From an uncultured Lachnospiraceae bacterium (lineage in GTDB: Bacteria > Bacillota > Clostridia > Lachnospirales > Lachnospiraceae), in the NCBI GenBank assembly GCA_910589385.1, contig CAJUTU010000010.1:1-64000 (forward strand): 64,000 nt of DNA. The letters run 5' to 3'. The notes below the pieces were generated by a model, which ran no database searches, had not been told where the DNA came from, and saw only the letters and a program-made list of their open reading frames with translations. Shown here in pieces: positions 9,641 through 17,675 of this stretch. Position numbers and translations under genes: made by a program. Every line of letters begins with the position of its first letter. Position 1 is the first letter of the stretch.

Positions 9641-9766
9641 GACAGCCGTTCTCTGATGAATGTGACATTTCGAGCAAAGTCAAATGAAATGAATGCAGAA
9701 TTGATCAAGACGGCAGGACAAAATGGAATTGTCAGCATCGGAGGACACCGTGCGGCTGATGGTCGT
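9641..9766 (+). pseudogene. Remnant of phosphoserine aminotransferase C-terminus
   Basis: A frame of about 40 residues reads DSRSLMNVTFRAKSNEMNAE, then AELIKTAGQNGIVSIGGHRA. This matches the C-terminal domain of SerC, where an RSxMNVTF strand, a helix and a GHRxVGGxRAS segment occur in that order. The match ends after GHRA and the frame continues into unrelated sequence, stopping at 9811. There is no upstream catalytic domain and no start with a ribosome binding site. It is gene debris, not a functional SerC. Identification is by eye from family knowledge. Confidence 0.5.
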
Positions 9767-9795
9767 TTAAAAGCAAAAGTCGGGATATATTATTT

Positions 9796-9822
9796 AATGG
9801 AAACTTTTTGATTCAGATTTGA
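9796..9822 (+). repeat. Second copy of a GH78-type C-terminal tail
   Basis: In one frame this reads NGNFLIQI followed by TGA. It matches the last codons of the rhamnosidase pseudogene at 5606-5632, which read NGNFLVKI and TGA. About 26 of 29 bases agree, including a run of 15. The reading frame differs from the SerC remnant just upstream. It looks like leftover from another rhamnosidase copy. Confidence 0.45.
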
Positions 9823-9859
9823 GACGCAGAATGCATGGAAATTCAAAATATGATTGTTC

Positions 9860-9896
9860 GGGCAGACAGGAAGAAATTTCGGTCTGCCCAAAACAT
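9860..9896. terminator. Hairpin, probable terminator in either direction
   Basis: GGGCAGAC (9860-9867) pairs with GTCTGCCC (9882-9889) and is followed by AAAACATTTT. It lies between two pieces of gene debris. Hairpins with the same GGGCAG core occur at 17228 and 30296. Confidence 0.5.
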
Positions 9897-9916
9897 TTTA
9901 TACAGATGATAAGTAC

Positions 9917-10210
9917 CTAATACAGCACTTCCAATGTCTGTTTGACAAATTCCGTACAGTAAAGTGCAAGCTCCTCTGCGCTGACATCAAAATCAGAGCG
10001 GATCCATTCCTTCAAAATACTGGAAGAACCTTGCATGAGATAAATATACAGATATTTTGTTCTGGCATCCGTCTGCGGGTTCCCACACAATTCACGAAGA
10101 TAGTACAGAGTCTGTTCCGTCAGCTTCGCCTGGAATTCATAAGTGTCATTATCGACCAGCAAGATCCGGAAGATCTGCCGGTGATCCTTAAATGTAGAAA
10201 AAGAACTTTC
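9917..10210 (-). pseudogene. TetR-family regulator fragment without DNA-binding domain
   Basis: The open frame from 10210 down to the TAG at 9917 encodes about 97 residues, STFKDHRQIFRILLVDND and onward. It resembles the C-terminal ligand-binding region of TetR regulators of the TetR_C_8 type, with the usual helix KYLYIYLMQGSSSILKEWI and a DFDVSAEELA end. No helix-turn-helix is encoded upstream; the frame is closed by a stop at 10211-10213. Only a TTG at 10162 could serve as start. It is therefore most likely the 3' remnant of a regulator gene. Confidence 0.5.
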
Positions 10211-10263
10211 TTACCGATAGATTTCTCAATACAGGACAGCCATTTCCTTTTTCTTGAATATAG

Positions 10264-10302
10264 CGCAAATTTATAATATAAATCACAAAATTACAATACA
10301 AA
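10264..10302 (+). promoter_or_regulatory. Promoter-region element, second copy
   Basis: This nearly duplicates the element at 3621-3660, with the same TTTATAATATAAA block and ACAATACAAA end. It lies about 100 bases before the GPH symporter start. The similarity extends weakly into a GATAAAA motif a little further downstream in both copies. A shared AraC-type activator is the simplest reading. Confidence 0.55.
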
Positions 10303-10402
10303 AGAGTGATCATAGGATAAAATCCTTTTATAAACAAAGTGACGGAGTCAAAAAGATTTGGGCTCTGAAGCGCAAAAAATAAAAGGAAAAGGAGTAAAGG
10401 AA

Positions 10403-11803
10403 ATGGCAAAAAAAGATCTTGGCAAAGACAAGTTTGGAATCCAGCGTGTGATGCGGCGAAGGGATTACCTGGGAGACTGTATGGGGCAGTTTTCACTAAA
10501 CGCGATCAGCGGCCTGGTGGGGCAGCTGACCTACTTTTATACGGATAAGGTCGGACTTGCGGCAGGCGCCGTGGCGACTTCATTTTTGATCGTGAGGATC
10601 ATTGACGCGTTTACAGACCTGATCATGGGGTATATCGTAGACCATACGAAACCAGGACAGGAAAAGTACAGGCCCTGGCTTCTGCGGATGGTGATACCGA
10701 CGGCAGTGCTGATCATCATGCTTTTTACCGTTCCTTCCGGTCTGGGTTCCGCCTTCCAGATGGTGTATATGTTCCTGACCAATTTCCTGCTGAGCGCGGT
10801 TATTTATACAATCATCTGTGTTCCCTATTCCGCGTTGATCGTTGTGCGTACCTCCAGCCAGGAGGAGCGGAGCAGGATGGGGACCTGGCGCGCGGCGGCA
10901 GGTTATGTATCCGGCATGGTGATCGCGGTCGCGATCATTCCGATCACCAACATGCTGGGCGGGGACCAGAAGGCATGGATCATCTTCGGCGGAATACTGG
11001 GTGTCATTGCGGCAATCCTGCTGTTTGTCACCTATAAGACCAGCCGGGAGACCAATCCGGCAGATATGGAACAGTCCATGCAGCAGCCGGAAGAAGAGGG
11101 GATTCCGATGAAAGAAGCGATCGGAAATCTGTTCCACAATAAATACTGGGTCATGGCATTGGTCATGGGTGTCTGCTCCAATGTGGTATATGGACTTGGA
11201 AATTCTTCGGGTACCTATTATGCAAAATGGATCTACGGAAACGATAACCTGATGGGGATCATGGGTGCGGTAGGTATGATCCCGACTCTGCTTGGATTCT
11301 TGACCATTGGTCTGTTTATCAGGTTCCTTGGGGTTACGAAGACTCTGCAGGCGACATTTTTACTTGGCTCGTTATCTCAGATACTGAGGCTGATCAATCC
11401 CTACGATTTTACATACAACCTGATCTTAGGGTGTGTCAGCACATTTGCCAATATTCCGATGATGTGCGTACTTGGTGTATTGACGGCAATGGCGATTGAT
11501 TATAATGAGTATCAATTCGGAAAGCGTATGGTCGCTTCTTCCCAGAGCGCGACCAGTTTCGCCGGAAAGATCGGAAACGGAGTGGGGACATCCATGATCG
11601 GCTGGTGTCTGGCGATCGCGGCATATGACCCAAATGCAGCGGTGGTGACCGAAGCGACAAAGCAGGCGATCTTTACGTTTAATATTTACGCACCGGCATT
11701 GATGTTCGTGATCATGTTTATCTGTTCTTTGAGGTTTGACCTGGAAAAGAAACTGCCGGGTATCCACGAAGAGATCGCGAAGAGAAAATCCGCAAAGGCA
11801 TGA
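10403..11803 (+). CDS. GPH-family sugar/glycoside cation symporter
   Basis: The protein has 466 residues and about twelve predicted membrane segments. It begins with a soluble RVMRRRDYLGDCMGQFSLNA stretch and contains DAFTDLIMGYIVDHTKPGQE, the conserved loop between helices 2 and 3 of the glycoside-pentoside-hexuronide family. Such proteins import glycosides or sugars with Na+ or H+ across the cytoplasmic membrane. The ATG at 10403 has AAAGGAGTAAAGGA upstream; an in-frame start 15 codons earlier lacks a ribosome binding site. It leads an operon with GH3 (11893) and GH78 (14430), separated from GH3 by a hairpin. The cargo is therefore probably a rhamnose- and glucose-bearing glycoside. Confidence 0.88.
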   Translation: MAKKDLGKDKFGIQRVMRRRDYLGDCMGQFSLNAISGLVGQLTYFYTDKVGLAAGAVATSFLIVRIIDAFTDLIMGYIVDHTKPGQEKYRPWLLRMVIPTAVLIIMLFTVPSGLGSAFQMVYMFLTNFLLSAVIYTIICVPYSALIVVRTSSQEERSRMGTWRAAAGYVSGMVIAVAIIPITNMLGGDQKAWIIFGGILGVIAAILLFVTYKTSRETNPADMEQSMQQPEEEGIPMKEAIGNLFHNKYWVMALVMGVCSNVVYGLGNSSGTYYAKWIYGNDNLMGIMGAVGMIPTLLGFLTIGLFIRFLGVTKTLQATFLLGSLSQILRLINPYDFTYNLILGCVSTFANIPMMCVLGVLTAMAIDYNEYQFGKRMVASSQSATSFAGKIGNGVGTSMIGWCLAIAAYDPNAAVVTEATKQAIFTFNIYAPALMFVIMFICSLRFDLEKKLPGIHEEIAKRKSAKA

Positions 11804-11809
11804 CAGAGC

Positions 11810-11858
11810 ACTCCCGGAAAATCGGATGAAGATGTCAAAGGGTTTCCGGGAGTTTTCT
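11810..11858 (+). terminator. Intercistronic hairpin, partial terminator
   Basis: ACTCCCGGAAA (11810-11820) pairs perfectly with TTTCCGGGAGT (11843-11853), followed by a short T-run. It separates the symporter from the GH3 gene and probably lowers but does not abolish read-through, since no other promoter is evident in the remaining 35 bases. Confidence 0.65.
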
Positions 11859-11892
11859 GCATAGCATATCAAGAAGAAAGGAAGATTTATAG

Positions 11893-14331
11893 ATGGACAG
11901 AGTAAAAAAAATCATGGAAAAAATGACACTGGAAGATAAGATCAAACTTTGTTCCGGCGCAAGCTTCTGGGAGTCGGAGAAAATGGAGCAGTATGGGATC
12001 CACTCCTTCTTTATGTCAGACGGCCCTCACGGCCTGCGGACGCAAAAAGGGGACGCGGATCATCTGGGGATCAATAAGAGCGAAGAATCCACCTGCTTCC
12101 CGACCGCATGTGCCAGCAGCGCGTCCTGGAATCCGGAGCTTCTCCGGGAGATGGGGGAGGCCATTGCGGAAGAAGCGCTGGCCTATGGAGTGGATGTGGT
12201 TCTGGGACCGGGAGCCAATATCAAACGGAATCCGCTGTGCGGACGGAACTTTGAATATTTCAGTGAGGATCCCTATCTGACGGGGCAGCTTGCCGGAAAG
12301 TGGATCAAAGGGGTGCAGGACAGAGGAGTCGGAACCAGTCTGAAGCATTTTGCGGCAAATAATCAGGAAAATGACCGTATGATGAGCAACAGTATGATAG
12401 ACGAACGGGCGCTCCGGGAAATTTACCTGGCCGGATTTGAGGCTGCGGTGAAGGAGGCAGGGCCGGAAACGGTGATGTGTTCCTATAATATGATCAACGG
12501 TACATTTTCCAGCGACAACAAAAAGCTTCTGACAGATATCCTGCGCCGGGAGTGGGGATTTGACGGATTCGTAGTGACAGACTGGGGCGCGTTGAACGAC
12601 CGGATCGCGGCATTCCAGGCAGGGTGTGACCTGGAGATGCCATACAGCAGCCATATGTTTGACGTTGACGCCAAGCAGGCGGTAGAAGAAGGAAAGCTTT
12701 CGATAGAAGATGTCAACGCATCTGTAGAGCGGCTGATCCGGTTTGCCCTGAAAGCAGAAGAGACAAGAAAGAACTATGCAGAGGCAGCGAAAGATCCGGA
12801 GACATTTGACATCGATGGACATCATGCGCTGGCGAAAAGGATTGCAGGGGAAAGCGCAGTGCTCTTGAAAAATGAAGGAAAGCTTCTTCCTCTTGATAAA
12901 AACACAAAGATCGCGCTCTGCGGCGCAATGGCGGAAACGATCCGCTATCAGGGCGCGGGCTCTTCCCATATCAACCCGACCAGACTTTCCAGCCTGAAAC
13001 AGTCCATGGAGGCGTTGGGCGGCGTGGTTTCCTATTACCCTGCATACAAATTGAACGGAGACGCAGACGAACAGGCTATGCAGGAAGCGATCGCAGGAGC
13101 CGGAGAAGCGGAAATCGTGGTTCTGGCGGTAGGTCTTCCGGACAGCCTGGAGTCCGAAGGTTACGACCGTCAGCACATGCAGATTCCACAGAGCCATCAG
13201 GATTTGATCCAAAAAGCCGCGGAAGTCAATCAAAATGTAGTGGTAGTATTGATGGGTGGAAGTCCGGTGGAAATGCCCTGGATCGAAAATGCAAAGGCGG
13301 TACTGAATCTGTATCTCGGCGGGCAGGCAGCAGGCGGCGCGGCGGCGGAACTGCTGTATGGTGTCGTGAACCCAAGCGGAAAACTGGCAGAAACCTATCC
13401 CATGTGTTACGCGGATTGCTCCACTTCCGGAACCTTCGGTGTAAATCCAAGGCAGGCAGAGTATGCGGAAAGTATTTATGTGGGTTACCGGTATTATGAA
13501 AAAGCCGGGATTCCGGTGCGTTTCCCGTTTGGATATGGATTGAGTTATACGGAGTTCGCATACAGCGGTATGGCGGTCAGTGCAAAAAGCGGGCGGATCT
13601 CGTTTGCAGAAAATGACCAGGCTGTGGTAAAGGTATCCTGTATGGTGAAAAACACAGGGGACAGGGCAGGCGCGGAGGTCGTGCAGCTTTATGTCCGGGA
13701 TCTGACAGCAGGCGTGTTCAAGGCGGAAAAGGAGTTAAAAGGATTCCGGAAAATTTTCCTGGAGCCGGGAGAAGAAAAAGAAGTGGAAATGCTTCTGGAC
13801 AAACGTTCTTTCGCGCACTATGACGTGGACAGGTCAGATTGGGAAGTACTAACCGGAACCTATGAGATCCTGCTGGGCGCGTCCAGTGCGGATATCCGTC
13901 TCAGAGAAACTCTGGCGGTGGACGGTACGGTGGAAAAGCTGCCGTATGAAGAGATTCCGTCCTGGTATATAAAGCCGGAAGGGAAACCGGATATGAAAGA
14001 TTTTGAGAAAATATACGGTCAGGAGATCCGGCCCTATGTACCGGAAAAGGCTGGTGCGTTTACTATGCTGAATACTTTCAATGATATGAAAGAGAATCCG
14101 GTGGTAAAACAGATCATGGACGGTATGAAAGCGGGTATGCTCCAGGGCAGAGATGAAAATGACCCGGAAATGATCTTTACGCTCAGCATTGTATTCAATA
14201 CCCCTCTGGTACGTCTGGTGCAGCAGGGCGGGGGCGCCACTCCGTTGGGACTGATGCAGGCGGCTGTTGCCTGCGCCAATGGGGATATGTCAGCGGTAGA
14301 GCAGCTTTCGGCTATGATGGGGGGCAAGTAA
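11893..14331 (+). CDS. GH3 beta-glucosidase-type enzyme
   Basis: The protein has 812 residues. Domain order is the GH3 N-terminal barrel, the alpha/beta sandwich, a fibronectin-III-like domain (VVQLYVRDL, GFRKIFLEPGE), and an unusual helical tail. The substrate-site motif KHFAANNQENDRM is present, and the nucleophile is Asp230 in VVTDWGAL. The last 90 residues (MLNTFNDMKENPVVKQIMDG and onward) form a helical extension also found at the end of the neighbouring GH78. There is no signal peptide, so it is cytosolic. With the GPH symporter and rhamnosidase it would release glucose from an imported glycoside after rhamnose removal. Exact specificity is inferred, not visible. Confidence 0.88.
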   Translation: MDRVKKIMEKMTLEDKIKLCSGASFWESEKMEQYGIHSFFMSDGPHGLRTQKGDADHLGINKSEESTCFPTACASSASWNPELLREMGEAIAEEALAYGVDVVLGPGANIKRNPLCGRNFEYFSEDPYLTGQLAGKWIKGVQDRGVGTSLKHFAANNQENDRMMSNSMIDERALREIYLAGFEAAVKEAGPETVMCSYNMINGTFSSDNKKLLTDILRREWGFDGFVVTDWGALNDRIAAFQAGCDLEMPYSSHMFDVDAKQAVEEGKLSIEDVNASVERLIRFALKAEETRKNYAEAAKDPETFDIDGHHALAKRIAGESAVLLKNEGKLLPLDKNTKIALCGAMAETIRYQGAGSSHINPTRLSSLKQSMEALGGVVSYYPAYKLNGDADEQAMQEAIAGAGEAEIVVLAVGLPDSLESEGYDRQHMQIPQSHQDLIQKAAEVNQNVVVVLMGGSPVEMPWIENAKAVLNLYLGGQAAGGAAAELLYGVVNPSGKLAETYPMCYADCSTSGTFGVNPRQAEYAESIYVGYRYYEKAGIPVRFPFGYGLSYTEFAYSGMAVSAKSGRISFAENDQAVVKVSCMVKNTGDRAGAEVVQLYVRDLTAGVFKAEKELKGFRKIFLEPGEEKEVEMLLDKRSFAHYDVDRSDWEVLTGTYEILLGASSADIRLRETLAVDGTVEKLPYEEIPSWYIKPEGKPDMKDFEKIYGQEIRPYVPEKAGAFTMLNTFNDMKENPVVKQIMDGMKAGMLQGRDENDPEMIFTLSIVFNTPLVRLVQQGGGATPLGLMQAAVACANGDMSAVEQLSAMMGGK

Positions 14332-14429
14332 TCACATTTGGCAGGCAATCAATCTGTTTTGCAGATTGGTTACAAATGGTGGGGGCATTACTGAATTGTC
14401 AGGAGACAAGTGCAAGGAAGGAGAACAGG

Positions 14430-17198
14430 ATGAAATTAAGAGATCTGCGTATAGAATATCGTAAAAATCCAATCGGATTAGATGTGGAAAGACCAAGATT
14501 TTCCTGGAAACTGGATTCGGACCGGCAGGGATGTATGCAGAAAGCATACCAGATTAAGGTGATGGACGAACAGGCAGGTGGAACTGTCTGGGATTCCGGA
14601 AAAACAGAAAGTGACCGGTCCGTGCTGGTGGAGTATGCCGGAAATCAGCTCATGCCGGAAACCGATTATCAGGTGTCGGTCCGTGTATGGGATAACCAGG
14701 GAAATGAGGCAGTGATACAGGGGACTTTTGAGACCGGGCTGCTCCATCCAGAGAGGATGGAGGCGGACTGGATCACCTCCGGATTCCCGAAGGAGGAGAA
14801 GGCATGCCCGGTATTTTTCCGGGACATTTCCGTAAAACGAAATGTAAAAAAAGCGCGGATCTATGCAACGGCCCTTGGCTTGTATGAGATTGACATAGAT
14901 GGGAAAAAGGCTGGCAGCGATTATTTCACGCCGGGCTGGACCAGCTACCATCACCGGATTCAGGTGCAGACCTATGATGTTACGGAAATGCTGCAGAAGA
15001 AAGAAAATGTCCGTATGCAGATCACGGTTGCGGACGGCTGGTATAAAGGTCCCTTTGGATTCACCCTTCGGCCGGATATCTATGGGGATCAGACGGCGGC
15101 TCTGGCGGAACTGCATATGACTTACGAGGACGGCGAAAAAGAAATCGTTAAAACAGACGCAGGCTGGAAGGTAAAGACCGGAGCGGTCCGGGAGAGCCAG
15201 ATTTATTTTGGTGAGACCATAGACAGTACCTTTGATACATCAAGGGCAGACGCCAGGCAGGTACAGATATTGGATCAGGATAAGCAGATCCTGATCGGGC
15301 AGGAAGGGGAACCGGTACAGATCACCTGCCGGACCGAGGCGAAGGAGATGATCGTGACTCCGAAGGGTGAACTGGTTCTGGATTTCGGGCAGAATATGAG
15401 TGGGTTTGTGGAGGTTCATGTGTCCGGCAAAGCAGGACAGGGGGAAGAAGGACAGAAGATCGTGGTCTATCACGCAGAAGTGCTTGACAAGGACGGAAAT
15501 TTCTACCCGGAGACACTCCGTCAGGCAACGTCCACAGACACCTATATCTGTAATGGAAAAGAACAGGTTTTCCGGCCTCATTTCACATTCCACGGATTCC
15601 GTTATATCCGTCTGGAAGGAATTGAAAAAGAAGCGGTCGATCTGAAAAATTTTGTTGCCTGCACTTTGCATACAAATATGGAACTGACGGGCAGCTTTAC
15701 ATGCTCCGATGAACGTGTGAACCGGCTGTGGCACAATATCCGTTGGGGGATGCGGGGGAATTTCCTGGATATCCCCACCGACTGCCCCCAGAGGGATGAA
15801 CGTCTGGGCTGGACCGGGGACGCGCAGGTTTTTGCGGCGACTGCCTCTTTCCATATGAATACGGCCCTGTTCTATGAAAAATGGCTCCATGACCTGAAAG
15901 CAGAGCAGACGAAGGAATGGGGCGTGCCCCATGTAGTGCCGAACATCCTGGGCGACCAGGCAGGCGCTGCCGCATGGAGTGACGCGGCGGTTATCGTGCC
16001 GTGGGTGGTATACGAAACCTTTGGAGACAAAAAAGTGCTGGAAGACCAGTTTGACAGCATGAAAGGCTGGGTGGACTATATCACGGAGCATTGCGATGAG
16101 AACGGACTCTGGCAGAATGGATTCCAATATGGAGACTGGCTGGCACTGGATAAAGAGGAGAGTGCGGACCGGACCGGCGCGACGGACAAATATCTGGTGG
16201 CGAACGCGTATTATGCCTATTCCTGCGGGCTGGTCGTAAAAGCGGCAAAGGTACTGGGCAGGACAGAAGAAGCGAAAACATATGAAGCACTGTATCAGAA
16301 GATCGCAGAGCTTTTTAACGAAGAATATATTACCCGCACCGGGCGTCTGGTCAGCGAGACACAGACCGGCTGTATCCTTGCCCTGCATTTCGGACTGGCA
16401 AAGGAAGAGTACCGGGCAAGGATTCTGAAAGCATTAAAGACGAATATTGAAAACCACAAGAATCATCTGGCTGCCGGATTTGTGGGAACCCCCTATGTCT
16501 GCCTGACCTTGTCGGACAATGGGGAGCATGATCTGGCAGGAACGATTTTTATGCAGGAGGATTATCCGTCCTGGCTGTATGCGGTCAGGATGGGCGCTAC
16601 GACCATCTGGGAACGGTGGAATTCCATCATGCCGGACGGAAGCTTTGACGAATCCGGGATGAACTCATTGAACCATTATGCCTATGGGTCCATCGGGGAA
16701 TGGATGGTGAAAAAGATTGCCGGGATCAATCTGGTGGAACCAGGCTATAAGAAATTTTATGTGAAACCCATGTTCATCCAGGGGATCACCCATGCGGAGG
16801 CGGTTTATGAGAGTGTATACGGTACGATCAGAAGCGCCTGGAGATGCGAAAATAAAAAGATTATGGTGGACGTGGCTGTACCTGCCAATACGACGGCCGA
16901 GATCTTCCTGCCGGAACAGGACGGCGTGATTACGGTCGGTTCCGGAACATATCATTATGAATATGAGACAGAAACCAGTCTGGAAAAGGAACGCTATTCC
17001 ATGGATTCCACCTTGCAGCAGATTTTGTCAGAACCGCTTGCGGTAGAATTGTTCAACCAGCATGTTCCGGGGATGCTGGACGGGCCGATGATCCAGTTTG
17101 CGTATCAGATGACCATGGCGGAATTGGCAGCGCAGGCGCCACAGGCAAAGCCGCTGTATCAGATGGTGATCCAGGCGTTGAATGCGCAGTATCATTGA
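14430..17198 (+). CDS. GH78 alpha-L-rhamnosidase
   Basis: The protein has 922 residues. N-terminal beta domains carry DYFTPGWTSYHHR and VADGWYKGPF. A DFGQNMSGFVEV segment and HFTFHGFRYIRL precede the (alpha/alpha)6 barrel. The general acid is Glu457 in DCPQRDERLGWTGDAQ and the general base Glu728 in TIWERWNS. The end of the core, AVPANTTAEIFLP, is followed by about 70 helical residues (MDSTLQQILSEPLAVELF). That extension is not part of a canonical GH78, and a related one ends the upstream GH3. There is no signal peptide. The ATG at 14430 is preceded by AAGGAGAACAGG. This intact copy defines what is missing in the pseudogene at 3750. Confidence 0.93.
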   Translation: MKLRDLRIEYRKNPIGLDVERPRFSWKLDSDRQGCMQKAYQIKVMDEQAGGTVWDSGKTESDRSVLVEYAGNQLMPETDYQVSVRVWDNQGNEAVIQGTFETGLLHPERMEADWITSGFPKEEKACPVFFRDISVKRNVKKARIYATALGLYEIDIDGKKAGSDYFTPGWTSYHHRIQVQTYDVTEMLQKKENVRMQITVADGWYKGPFGFTLRPDIYGDQTAALAELHMTYEDGEKEIVKTDAGWKVKTGAVRESQIYFGETIDSTFDTSRADARQVQILDQDKQILIGQEGEPVQITCRTEAKEMIVTPKGELVLDFGQNMSGFVEVHVSGKAGQGEEGQKIVVYHAEVLDKDGNFYPETLRQATSTDTYICNGKEQVFRPHFTFHGFRYIRLEGIEKEAVDLKNFVACTLHTNMELTGSFTCSDERVNRLWHNIRWGMRGNFLDIPTDCPQRDERLGWTGDAQVFAATASFHMNTALFYEKWLHDLKAEQTKEWGVPHVVPNILGDQAGAAAWSDAAVIVPWVVYETFGDKKVLEDQFDSMKGWVDYITEHCDENGLWQNGFQYGDWLALDKEESADRTGATDKYLVANAYYAYSCGLVVKAAKVLGRTEEAKTYEALYQKIAELFNEEYITRTGRLVSETQTGCILALHFGLAKEEYRARILKALKTNIENHKNHLAAGFVGTPYVCLTLSDNGEHDLAGTIFMQEDYPSWLYAVRMGATTIWERWNSIMPDGSFDESGMNSLNHYAYGSIGEWMVKKIAGINLVEPGYKKFYVKPMFIQGITHAEAVYESVYGTIRSAWRCENKKIMVDVAVPANTTAEIFLPEQDGVITVGSGTYHYEYETETSLEKERYSMDSTLQQILSEPLAVELFNQHVPGMLDGPMIQFAYQMTMAELAAQAPQAKPLYQMVIQALNAQYH

Positions 17199-17227
17199 AA
17201 AGATCTTTCATATACTGTGGTATACAA

Positions 17228-17270
17228 AAAAGGGCAGGCTCATGTGTGTGAAGAGTCTGCCCTTTTAAGA
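17228..17270 (+). terminator. Terminator of the GPH-GH3-GH78 operon
   Basis: AAAAGGGCAG (17228-17237) pairs with CTGCCCTTTT (17257-17266), with further CTC/GAG pairing inside. The A- and T-runs make it work in either direction. Confidence 0.85.
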
Positions 17271-17311
17271 GATTTTAGAAATATTAGTAAGGAGGATTCT
17301 GCATTGCCAGA

Positions 17312-17469
17312 TCCTATAATCCGGGTCATGTGACGATACATAATCCGGATCACTTAGAGCAGGGGATCTTGGATATCCGGGTGGATGGTAAAAAAATGGT
17401 GGGAATGTGATACCGGATTTCAGAGACCATAAGATGCATGAGGTAGAAGTGACATTGCTGCCTTTCTAA
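17312..17469 (+). pseudogene. Remnant of a GH94 (cellobiose phosphorylase-type) C-terminus
   Basis: One frame reads VTIHNPDHLEQGILDIRVDG, then KKMVG. After a one-base slip a second frame reads GNVIPDFRDHKMHEVEV and ends TLLPF-TAA at 17469. This is the C-terminal beta-strand pattern of GH94 disaccharide phosphorylases: I-x-V-x-NP, a Gly-Val strand, VDGK, GNVIP, then HxVEV. The catalytic barrel is absent. It therefore represents about the last 50 codons of a lost gene carrying an additional frameshift. Identification rests on the motif order. Confidence 0.55.
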
Positions 17470-17675
17470 ATGACATTGGCCGTGAACTGTGATTAAAAGC
17501 TGGAAATTCTTTGCCGAAATGTGAAAATCAGTTGTAAAGTAAGGAGGAACTGTCTATAATTGTTTTTATAGACAGCAGAAAAAATCGCGATATTTTACAT
17601 AAAAACAGGAAGGTGGGATGGAAGGGCAGTGAGAATGCCGGTGTCCGGTTTCCGGGGAACAGGAGCGTGTGGCGT

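Noticed and set aside
9854..10276. Forward open frame of 140 codons opposite the TetR fragment
   Set aside because: It has no ribosome binding site or recognisable motif, and the reverse strand carries clear TetR-like text.
12016..13233. 405-codon reverse frame within the GH3 gene
   Set aside because: Long only because of codon bias on the opposite strand; no motifs, no ribosome binding site, and GH3 is unambiguous.
14350..14368. Hairpin CAATCTG/CAGATTG between GH3 and GH78 as a terminator
   Set aside because: The stem is only seven pairs, with no T-run, and the genes are evidently co-transcribed.
15240..16388. 382-codon reverse frame within GH78
   Set aside because: Same reason as for the GH3 shadow; the forward strand encodes catalytic motifs throughout.
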